From: Chitinophagaceae bacterium PMP191F
GTDB lineage: Bacteria > Bacteroidota > Bacteroidia > Chitinophagales > Chitinophagaceae
Reading direction: 5' to 3'
Assembly (NCBI GenBank): GCA_001302245.1
Contig: LGYU01000025.1
Coordinates: 1-64,000, forward strand
DNA: 64,000 nucleotides
Shown: piece by piece, positions 54,078 to 61,451 of the stretch
How positions within the stretch are numbered: position 1 is the first letter of the stretch
How the letters are laid out: every line of letters begins with the position of its first letter
Made by a program: the position numbers and the translations under genes
The notes under the pieces: generated by a model
Database searches by the model: none
What the model was told of the DNA's origin: nothing
Seen by the model: the letters and a program-made list of their open reading frames with translations, nothing else

Positions 54078-54596
54078 ACGACAAGTGAATTTAAATACAC
54101 CTGTAGTTGTTGCGGAAAGGAACATTATAAATGGCCGGCGTTGACATTTAATTCGCCGGATAATTATCACATAATGTCTCAGGCCGTTAAAGATAGCATT
54201 GCTGAGATTGACGGCGATTTCTGCGTCATCAGGCACAGCGAACAAACTGACAGGTTTATCCGGTGTACGTTGTTTCAGAAAGTCATCGACCATTGTCAAA
54301 GTCTTGAATATGATTATTCGGAGAATTATAACAATGATAGCCACGAAACAACGTATTTTGGCTGGCTTTGTAATAGTATACCCGGGTATGAATTTGAAGA
54401 AAGTATTCCCACCACTGTTTTTACGCAGACCGGAAATCGAAGACCTTATATCATGTCACATGAAGATTTTGATCATCCGTTTGTGAGAGACTATTACAAT
54501 GGAATAACGAAAGCAGAAGCCGAACAAAGGATCAGGGCAATGATGGGTAATATTGACCAGGCTAAAGGAACAGGCAGATCAAAGAAACCCTGGTGA
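54078..54596 (+). pseudogene. DUF2199-family gene, damaged
   Basis: The frame encodes the DUF2199 pattern: the zinc-type cluster YTCSCCGKEH, then LTFNSPDNYH, SDFCVIR in the form GDFCVIRHSEQTDRFIRC, YFGWLCNSIPGYEFEE and the final HPFVRDYYNGIT. Two defects are visible. No ATG, GTG or TTG precedes the cysteine cluster; the first codon after the upstream stop region is ACG (54078) and the first TTG (54141) would delete the cysteines. The middle is shortened: after HCQSLEY the sequence goes straight to DYSENYNN, leaving out the segment with the family's W-x-S-L-S-x-K-S motif (about 12 residues). A gene or expression defect is likely. Alternative: an ACG start with a divergent but functional protein. 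Confidence 0.55.
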
Positions 54597-54763
54597 AAGT
54601 TTTGGTAACATTAATATTGTTGAATGAAGTGGCTGGTGGTTCCGGATACTTTGGACTTGTGGAAACAGGCATGCATAATTTTTTTGCAGAAATTATACTT
54701 GTGCCTTGTAAATTAATCCTTTAGCCTTAATCTTTGCTCTGCATACTTTAAACATTTTTTTTG

Positions 54764-54771
54764 TATCTTCG
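54764..54771 (+). promoter_or_regulatory. Probable -7 element of the dihydroorotase-like gene
   Basis: TATCTTCG resembles TAnnTTTG (one mismatch), 17 bases before the ATG at 54788; a TTTG lies at 54733-54736 but is 27 bases away instead of about 20. Confidence 0.3.
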
Positions 54772-54787
54772 CGCAACTTTTTCTGCA

Positions 54788-56050
54788 ATGAAGGTTCTCA
54801 TACAACAGGTTCGGATTACAGATCCATCGTCATCACTGCACGACACAATACAGGATATTTTTATCGAGTCAGGCGTTATTAAAGATATTCAGCCTACGCT
54901 GACCGTTGCTGCCGACCAGGTAGTATCGGGTAATGGATTGCATGTTTCACCCGGCTGGGTGGATATTTTTGCAGCCTTTGGCGATCCGGGTCTTGAATAC
55001 AAAGAAACGCTGCAAACCGGTGCCGCTGCTGCTGCTGCCGGTGGTTATACAGAAGTATTTACTTTACCCAATACCAAACCAGTGGTGGATACCAAATCGC
55101 AGGCTGAATATATTAGCCGGGCATCTGCTACTCTGCCGGTTACCATACGGCCCATTGGTGCCATATCAAAAGGCGCTGAAGGGAAAGACCTGGCCGAAAT
55201 GTACGATATGCGTGCCAGCGGTGCGATAGCGTTCAGCGATGGTACCCATCCGCTGCAATCTTCCGGTGTACTGCTGAAAGCGCTGCAATATGTTAAGGCT
55301 TTTGACGGGGTTATCATCCAGATCCCGGATGATAAAAGTATCGGTGCCGGTGGCCTGATGCATGAAGGCATTGTGTCTACCCGCCTCGGATTGCCCGGTA
55401 AACCAATCATTGCCGAAGAACTGATGGTGGCCAGGGATATAAAACTGGCGCGTTATGCAGATTCAAAACTGCATTTTACAGGAGTTACTTCTCCCAAATC
55501 TCTGGAATATATCCGCCGGGCAAAAGACAGCGGACTGGCAGTGACCTGTTCGGTAACGCCTTATCACCTGTTGTTTACCGACGAAGACCTGCTGCAATAC
55601 GATACCAATCTGAAAGTATACCCGCCTTTGCGTACACCGGCAGATGTTTCGGCACTGAAACAGGCTGTAAAGGATGGTACCATTGATTGTATCGCCTCCC
55701 ATCACCAACCGCATGAATATGACAGTAAGGTGCTGGAATTTGAATATGCCAAAAATGGTATGACGGGATTGGAAACAGCCTATGCTACCCTGAAAACGGC
55801 TATGCCGGATGTAGCAGAAAGCAAGTGGGTTGATTTGCTGAGCATTCAGCCACGCAGGATCTTTGGACTGGCTGTGCCCGTTATTGAAAAAGGCGCACAG
55901 GCAAGTCTTACTCTTTTTGAACCTGGCTCAACCACTTCGGTTACAGAATCATTCTTCCGGTCCAGGTCAAAAAACTCACCTTTTATCGGAAAGACGCTTA
56001 GCGGAAAAGTCAGGGGAATTATTCACAAAGACGGAGTACATTTAGCATAA
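54788..56050 (+). CDS. Dihydroorotase-like protein lacking the metal-binding residues
   Basis: 420 residues, start at ATG 54788 (MKVLIQQVRITDP). The fold and length match dihydroorotase, the third step of pyrimidine synthesis. However, every metal-ligand motif is altered. The strand DxHxHxREPG reads DIFAAFGDPG (59-68), with both histidines (F61, A63) and the arginine lost; the HIxHVST motif reads HFTGVTS (G232); the HxED position reads IPDD; and the DHAPH motif reads SHHQPH (H305 in place of D). A lysine usually carboxylated cannot be assigned. Zinc-less, inactive homologues (PyrC'/PyrX type) are known that stabilise aspartate transcarbamoylase. That is the likely role, or an unknown one. First of a co-directional run of genes. 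Confidence 0.88.
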   Translation: MKVLIQQVRITDPSSSLHDTIQDIFIESGVIKDIQPTLTVAADQVVSGNGLHVSPGWVDIFAAFGDPGLEYKETLQTGAAAAAAGGYTEVFTLPNTKPVVDTKSQAEYISRASATLPVTIRPIGAISKGAEGKDLAEMYDMRASGAIAFSDGTHPLQSSGVLLKALQYVKAFDGVIIQIPDDKSIGAGGLMHEGIVSTRLGLPGKPIIAEELMVARDIKLARYADSKLHFTGVTSPKSLEYIRRAKDSGLAVTCSVTPYHLLFTDEDLLQYDTNLKVYPPLRTPADVSALKQAVKDGTIDCIASHHQPHEYDSKVLEFEYAKNGMTGLETAYATLKTAMPDVAESKWVDLLSIQPRRIFGLAVPVIEKGAQASLTLFEPGSTTSVTESFFRSRSKNSPFIGKTLSGKVRGIIHKDGVHLA

Positions 56051-56068
56051 ATCTTTAAATAATCTGAT

Positions 56069-56623
56069 ATGGAAAATAATATTGCCGCCAAAAAGAACAT
56101 TGGTCCTTTATATGGGTTGATTGCCGGCCTTATACTGGTTGTACTGATGTTTTGCCTGTATATGGGCGGGGTGTCTGCTTTCATGGGGCCACTGGGCTGG
56201 CTGAAATATCCGCTGATCATCCTGATTGCAGTACTGGCTGCACAAAAGCTTAAAAAGCTGAATGGTGGTTATCTGCCTTTTGCTGAAGCATTAAAGATCA
56301 TATTTGTAGTTTTTGCGTTGGGCTTTTTGCTGGAAACCATTTTCAGCTATATACTGCTGAACTTTATTGATACCGATTTTCGCGAAGCAATGACACAGGC
56401 TGCTATGGAAAAAATGGCTGCTTTGTTCAAACGCCTGGGTTCATCGGAAGAGCAGATTGAAAAAATGATGGAAGAGGGCTCAAAGAAAGAGAACTATTCT
56501 CTGGGCAAAGTATTGTTGGGATATGGCCTGGGGTGTATTATATCATTCATTTTTGCATTGATCATTGCTGCTATCGTTAAAAAGAACAAGCCCGTATTTG
56601 ACAACAACTCTTTCAACCAATAA
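56069..56623 (+). CDS. DUF4199 membrane protein
   Basis: 184 residues with four hydrophobic spans: LYGLIAGLILVVLMFCLYM, YPLIILIAVLAAQKLKKL region, IIFVVFALGFLLETIFSYI and LGYGLGCIISFIFALIIAA. A charged helix between spans 3 and 4 (MAALFKRLGSSEEQIEKMM) is typical of DUF4199. In Chitinophagaceae it is often next to a GT2 glycosyltransferase; here that gene starts 4 bases after the stop. Function unknown. Confidence 0.88.
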   Translation: MENNIAAKKNIGPLYGLIAGLILVVLMFCLYMGGVSAFMGPLGWLKYPLIILIAVLAAQKLKKLNGGYLPFAEALKIIFVVFALGFLLETIFSYILLNFIDTDFREAMTQAAMEKMAALFKRLGSSEEQIEKMMEEGSKKENYSLGKVLLGYGLGCIISFIFALIIAAIVKKNKPVFDNNSFNQ

Positions 56624-56627
56624 CCTT

Positions 56628-57578
56628 ATGGATCTTTCGCTGGTAATACCCTTGTTAAACGAAGAGGAATCACTGCCTGAGCTGTGTGCGTGGATTGAGC
56701 GGGTGGTGAATGAGCATGGGTATACCTATGAGATCATCCTGGTAGATGATGGCAGTACGGACGATTCATGGCGTGTGATCGAGTCGCTGCGTGTGCAGAA
56801 CAATCATATTAAAGGTATCAGATTCCAGCGCAATTACGGAAAATCAGCCGCCCTGAATGAAGGCTTTAAAGCTGCCCAGGGCGATGTGGTGATCACTATG
56901 GATGCCGATATGCAGGATAGCCCGGATGAAATTCCGGAGCTGCGTAAAATGATTGCGGAAGATGGCTTTGATATGGTGAGTGGCTGGAAAAAGAAACGTT
57001 ATGACAATACGCTCACCAAAAATATACCTTCCAAATTCTTTAACTGGGCTACACGCCGTGCTTCAAAGATAGAACTGCACGATTTTAACTGCGGTTTGAA
57101 AGCCTATAAGAAGAAGGTGATTAAAAGCATTGAGGTGTATGGTGAAATGCATCGCTATATACCGGTACTGGCCAAATGGTCAGGGTTCAGAAAGATCGGT
57201 GAAAAAGTAGTAGAACACCGTGCCCGCAAATATGGTACTACCAAGTTTGGCTGGGAACGTTTTGTAAATGGTTTTCTTGATCTGGCATCCATCATGTTTG
57301 TAGGTAAGTATGGCAAACGTCCTATGCACCTTTTCGGACTGATCGGCACCTTGTTTTTCCTGATAGGTTTTGCCATGGTAGCATACCTGGTGATTGCCAA
57401 GATTGTAGATCCGGTGAACAGTATTTCCAACCGTCCGCCTTTTTATATATCACTAACTTCTATGGTCATCGGAACACAATTGTTCCTGGCAGGATTTCTG
57501 GGAGAACTGATAGCGCGCAATTCCTCTACCAGGAACTTTTATCTTATTGAGAAAAAGATCGGTATTGAGCAGGCCTGA
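56628..57578 (+). CDS. GT2 glycosyltransferase (DPM1/GtrB-like) with two membrane spans
   Basis: 316 residues from ATG 56628 (MDLSLVIPLLNEEES). The GT2 domain opens with that motif, then EIILVDDGSTDDSW and the metal-binding DADMQDSP (residues about 94-101), ending at the acceptor region RKYGTTKFGWERF. Two C-terminal spans (GLIGTLFFLIGFAMVAYLV and TSMVIGTQLFLAGFLGEL) anchor it. The layout is that of polyprenyl-phosphate glycosyltransferases such as GtrB/DPM1. Start choice: the frame extends 21 codons upstream but overlaps DUF4199. Confidence 0.9.
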   Translation: MDLSLVIPLLNEEESLPELCAWIERVVNEHGYTYEIILVDDGSTDDSWRVIESLRVQNNHIKGIRFQRNYGKSAALNEGFKAAQGDVVITMDADMQDSPDEIPELRKMIAEDGFDMVSGWKKKRYDNTLTKNIPSKFFNWATRRASKIELHDFNCGLKAYKKKVIKSIEVYGEMHRYIPVLAKWSGFRKIGEKVVEHRARKYGTTKFGWERFVNGFLDLASIMFVGKYGKRPMHLFGLIGTLFFLIGFAMVAYLVIAKIVDPVNSISNRPPFYISLTSMVIGTQLFLAGFLGELIARNSSTRNFYLIEKKIGIEQA

Positions 57579-57613
57579 GTGCATGTAATGCCGGTATCAT
57601 TACCCTGTAGTAT

Positions 57614-58750
57614 ATGAAAATTGTTATAATAGGTCCCGGACATCCGTTGCGTGGCGGGCTGGCTACTTTCAACCAGCGTCTGTGCAAACAGTTTATTGAT
57701 GAAGGACATGATTGCTGCATCTACTCTTTTTCGCTGCAATACCCGTCTTTTATGTTTCCGGGTACTACACAATATTCCTCAGAACCTGCTCCTGAAGGAT
57801 TGCCGGTCTATTCGGTGATCAACTCTATACACCCGCTGAACTGGCTGCAGGTGGGCAATGAATTAAAGCGCCTGCGTCCGGATATTATCGTGGTACGTTA
57901 CTGGTTGCCTTTAATGGGGCCTGCACTGGGTACTATTGTACGGTATGCACGTAAAAATAAACATACCCGCATTGTTGCTATTACCGACAATGTGATACCA
58001 CATGAAAAAAGACCTTTTGATGTACCTTTTACCCGCTATTTTCTGAAAGGCTGCGACGCGTTTATTACTATGAGCGAAAAGGTGATGAAAGACCTTCGCA
58101 GTTTTGAAGCCGAAAAACCGGCGCAGCAGGTATTGCATCCTTTGTATGATAATTTTGGTGAACCGGTGTCTGCAGAAGCAGCACGTACACATCTTGGTGT
58201 AAGCCAGACAGACAAGATCATTCTGTTCTTTGGATTTATCCGCAAATACAAAGGACTTGACATATTGCTGGAGGCTATAAAGCTGTTAAAAGACAAACAG
58301 CAGCAGGGCGGCGTCACATACAAGTTGCTTATTGCCGGAGAGTTTTATGAAGATGCAAAAGCGTACCAGGAGCAGATAGAGCGTCTTGACATTAAGGACA
58401 ATCTTATTTTACGAACTGACTTTATTGCCGACAGCGAAGTGAAATACTATCTCTGTGCGGCAGACGTAGTGATACAACCCTATCGCAGTGCTACCCAAAG
58501 CGGCGTTACCCCCCTCGCCTATCACTTTGAAAAGCCTATGATCGTTACCAATGTAGGTAGTTTGCCGGCATTGGTACCACATGAAAAAGTGGGCCTGGTA
58601 TGTGACCCGGAACCAGCTTCTATTGCCGGCGCCATTGACAGGTACTTTGAATTAGGTGAAAATTATTTTATTCCGCACCTTCGCGGGGAAAAGAAGAAAT
58701 ATTCGTGGCACAATATCGTTAAAGCGATTACCGAGGTGGCTGGTCTGTAA
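57614..58750 (+). CDS. GT4-like glycosyltransferase (GT-B fold)
   Basis: 378 residues. N-terminal Rossmann-like domain begins KIVIIGPGHPLRGGLATFNQRL, a glycine-rich donor-site pattern; the C-terminal domain has IILFFGFIRKYKGLDILLEA and the donor-binding YRSATQSGVTPLAYHFEKP with the following GSLPALV. It belongs to the large GT4 retaining family; sugar specificity is not evident. It lies between GT2 and the heptose genes, so transfer of heptose or other sugars to a surface glycan is a reasonable inference. Confidence 0.9.
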   Translation: MKIVIIGPGHPLRGGLATFNQRLCKQFIDEGHDCCIYSFSLQYPSFMFPGTTQYSSEPAPEGLPVYSVINSIHPLNWLQVGNELKRLRPDIIVVRYWLPLMGPALGTIVRYARKNKHTRIVAITDNVIPHEKRPFDVPFTRYFLKGCDAFITMSEKVMKDLRSFEAEKPAQQVLHPLYDNFGEPVSAEAARTHLGVSQTDKIILFFGFIRKYKGLDILLEAIKLLKDKQQQGGVTYKLLIAGEFYEDAKAYQEQIERLDIKDNLILRTDFIADSEVKYYLCAADVVIQPYRSATQSGVTPLAYHFEKPMIVTNVGSLPALVPHEKVGLVCDPEPASIAGAIDRYFELGENYFIPHLRGEKKKYSWHNIVKAITEVAGL

Positions 58751-58810
58751 CCAGTTGTGGTGAAAAATCAATGTGTTGCAATAGCTTTGACGTATCAATT
58801 TTAAATATCC

Positions 58811-59833
58811 ATGATTTACAGGAGTAAAGCGCCCTTGCGTATCGGGCTGGCCGGCGGAGGAACTGATGTAAGCCCTTACAGTGATCTGTATGGTGGTGCG
58901 ATACTGAATGCAACAGTGTCATTGTATGCATATGCCAACCTGGAACCTTTGCAGGAGAATGTGATCATTTTACAGGCACAGGATCGCAATGAAGAAGAAC
59001 GTTTTGAATGGACTGATACATTACCTATTAATGGTAAGCTGGATCTGCTGAAAGGTGTATATAACCGCATCAATAAAGAATATGGTTTACCCAAAACAGG
59101 ATTCAGGTTGTCTACGTTTGTAGATGCGCCTGCGGGTTCTGGTCTGGGTACTTCCTCTACCCTGGTAGCGGCTATTGTAGGCGTATTTGTAGAAATGCTG
59201 CATTTGCCATTGGGCGAATATGATATTGCACACCTTGCCTATGATATTGAACGCAAAGACCTGGGTATGGCCGGTGGTAAGCAGGATCAGTATGCTGCTA
59301 CTTTTGGTGGCGTGAACTATATGGAGTTTTATGCAGAAGATAAGGTGATCGTAAACCCGCTGCGTATAAAACAGAAATACCTGTTTGAGCTGGAGAATAA
59401 CCTGGTGCTTTATTATACGGCTACCAGCAGAGAGTCTGCAAAGATCATTGAAAAACAAAGCCAGAACGTGGTGCAGAAAAAAGAGAAATCCATAGAGGCG
59501 ATGCACCAGTTAAAACACCAGGCTCAGTTGATGAAAGAAGCACTGCTGAAAGGCAATATTCATGAGATCGGCAAGATCCTTGATTTTGGTTTCAGACAAA
59601 AAAAACAAATGGCAGAAGGTATTTCCAACAGCCAGATGGACGAACTGTACGAAGCCGCAATTAAAGCAGGCGCTACCGGCGGAAAGATCTCCGGTGCGGG
59701 TGGTGGTGGCTTTATGACGTTCTATTGTCCGGGGAATGCCAAATATGCGGTGATTGAAACCTTGTCAAAATTTGGTGGATATGTAAAAAACTACCAGTTT
59801 ACCGAACATGGATTAACATCGTGGACAATTTAA
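58811..59833 (+). CDS. hddA: D-glycero-alpha-D-manno-heptose 7-phosphate 1-kinase
   Basis: 340-residue GHMP kinase of the HddA type. It phosphorylates heptose 7-phosphate at C1 in GDP-D-glycero-D-manno-heptose synthesis. Motif 1 is RIGLAGGGTDVSPY, with ILNATVSLYAY downstream; the ATP-loop is DAPAGSGLGTSSTLVAA (motif 2); GGKQDQYAATFGGV and the C-terminal GGKISGAGGGGFMTFYC (motif 3) complete the set. The adjacent genes (gmhA, hddC) supply the same pathway, supporting the substrate assignment over other GHMP kinases. Confidence 0.92.
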   Translation: MIYRSKAPLRIGLAGGGTDVSPYSDLYGGAILNATVSLYAYANLEPLQENVIILQAQDRNEEERFEWTDTLPINGKLDLLKGVYNRINKEYGLPKTGFRLSTFVDAPAGSGLGTSSTLVAAIVGVFVEMLHLPLGEYDIAHLAYDIERKDLGMAGGKQDQYAATFGGVNYMEFYAEDKVIVNPLRIKQKYLFELENNLVLYYTATSRESAKIIEKQSQNVVQKKEKSIEAMHQLKHQAQLMKEALLKGNIHEIGKILDFGFRQKKQMAEGISNSQMDELYEAAIKAGATGGKISGAGGGGFMTFYCPGNAKYAVIETLSKFGGYVKNYQFTEHGLTSWTI

Positions 59834-59915
59834 AACTAAGTACGAAGTGTGAAGTACGGAAGGATATCTTAACTGTATTTACTTACAACCTATAATTTAT
59901 AACATATCACTTTAT

Positions 59916-60494
59916 ATGTCCGAAAAAATCAAACAGATCATCAGCGAGTCTATCGCCGTAAAGAACAAAATATTACAGGATGCTGCGTTGCTGAAAACCG
60001 TGGATGATATTGCTGCTATGATGGTAGCTGCATTAAAGAAAGGTAATCGTGTATACTTTTGTGGTAATGGCGGCAGTGCTGCAGATGCGCAACACCTGGC
60101 TGCAGAGTTTTCAGGACGTTTTTATATTGACCGCGATGCGTTGCCTGCAGAGGCGTTGCATTGCAATACCTCTTATTTAACTGCTGTCGGTAACGATTAC
60201 AGCTATGATGTGATCTATGCCCGTTTGATCAAAGGAATTGGCAATAGCGGCGATGTGCTGGTAGGACTTTCAACCTCCGGTAATTCAGCCAACATTATCA
60301 AAGCGTTTGAAGTAGCCCGTGAAAAAGGAATCGTTACAGTAGGTTTTACTGGTGAAACAGGTGGAAAAATGAAACCGTTGAGTGATTATCTGGTAAATGT
60401 ACCCAGTACCAATACACCGCGTATACAGGAAAGCCATATTACCCTGGGACATATTGTTTGCCAGTTTGTGGAAGAACAATACTTTGGCAAATAG
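59916..60494 (+). CDS. gmhA: Sedoheptulose-7-phosphate isomerase
   Basis: 192-residue SIS-domain isomerase that converts sedoheptulose 7-phosphate to D-glycero-D-manno-heptose 7-phosphate, the first step of heptose precursor synthesis. The key segments are VYFCGNGGSAADAQHLAAEFSGRF in two pieces, VLVGLSTSGNSANI and TPRIQESHITLGHIVCQF, where the E and H residues serve the catalysis. Family length 190-200, a good fit. Same strand as hddA, 82 bases apart. Confidence 0.95.
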   Translation: MSEKIKQIISESIAVKNKILQDAALLKTVDDIAAMMVAALKKGNRVYFCGNGGSAADAQHLAAEFSGRFYIDRDALPAEALHCNTSYLTAVGNDYSYDVIYARLIKGIGNSGDVLVGLSTSGNSANIIKAFEVAREKGIVTVGFTGETGGKMKPLSDYLVNVPSTNTPRIQESHITLGHIVCQFVEEQYFGK

Positions 60495-60527
60495 TGTTGG
60501 CAAATATTCATTGTACAAAAGCAAGTA

Positions 60528-61226
60528 ATGATCAGAGAAGCCATCATCCTGGCGGGCGGTTTGGGAACACGTCTGCGTAGTGCTGTACCAGACCTGCCCA
60601 AATGCATGGCATCTGTAGCCGGCAAACCTTTTATTTCCTTTGTGATTGATTATTACAAGACACAGGGTATTGAAAAATTCATCTTCTCGCTGGGATACAA
60701 ACATGAGGTGATTGAACAATTTCTTGATGAGCAATATGGCGATCTCAGTAAACAATATGTAATAGAGCAAGAGCCGCTGGGAACAGGCGGTGCTATCCTG
60801 CTGGCATGCACCAAAGCAACAGAAAAAGATGTGCTGATCCTGAATGGCGATACTTTATTCAATATAGATCTTTCCGCACTGGCTTCTTTTCACAATTCCC
60901 GTCACGCACATTGTACACTATCGCTGAAACCCATGCAGCAGTTTGACCGGTATGGTGTGGTAGAACTGAATGGCGATCAATCTGTCAAAAACTTTAAAGA
61001 AAAGCAGTATTATGAAACCGGATTGATCAATGGTGGCGTATATGCCTTGCAGGTAAATGCTTTGCTGAGTGAATCCCTTCCTGAAAAATTCTCCTTCGAA
61101 AAAGATTACCTGGAAACCTTCTATGCCCAACGTCCTATGTTTGGCATTATCCAGGATGCTTATTTTATTGATATCGGTATTCCTGCTGATTATGAAAAAG
61201 CGAATGTTGAATTAGGAAAAAAATAG
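60528..61226 (+). CDS. hddC: D-glycero-alpha-D-manno-heptose 1-phosphate guanylyltransferase
   Basis: 232-residue nucleotidyltransferase of the sugar-phosphate class, most like HddC. It begins REAIILAGGLGTRLRSAVPD, the pyrophosphorylase signature with catalytic residues; VLILNGDTLFN supplies the aspartate for metal binding, and LINGGVYAL and FSFEKDYLETF follow. The neighbours hddA and gmhA indicate heptose 1-phosphate as substrate, giving GDP-heptose. The specificity (GDP or other nucleotide) is inferred from context. No gmhB phosphatase is in the window. Confidence 0.9.
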   Translation: MIREAIILAGGLGTRLRSAVPDLPKCMASVAGKPFISFVIDYYKTQGIEKFIFSLGYKHEVIEQFLDEQYGDLSKQYVIEQEPLGTGGAILLACTKATEKDVLILNGDTLFNIDLSALASFHNSRHAHCTLSLKPMQQFDRYGVVELNGDQSVKNFKEKQYYETGLINGGVYALQVNALLSESLPEKFSFEKDYLETFYAQRPMFGIIQDAYFIDIGIPADYEKANVELGKK

Positions 61227-61451
61227 ATTTGTTTTACAGATATTGATATTAAAAAAAATAGCTGTTACCAATAAGTGCTGCAGTATGTTTTTTTTGATTA
61301 TTTTTGAAAACATACTCTTTTTTCTGCCGCCCGGAAAATATTTTTATAATGCTGTTCTTCTCCAATACCCTTTAACCACGGCTATTTTCCGGCAACGTAG
61401 CATTTCTCTCCATTATCCCCTGTTAACCTGTTATTATTTTAACCCCTTTCG

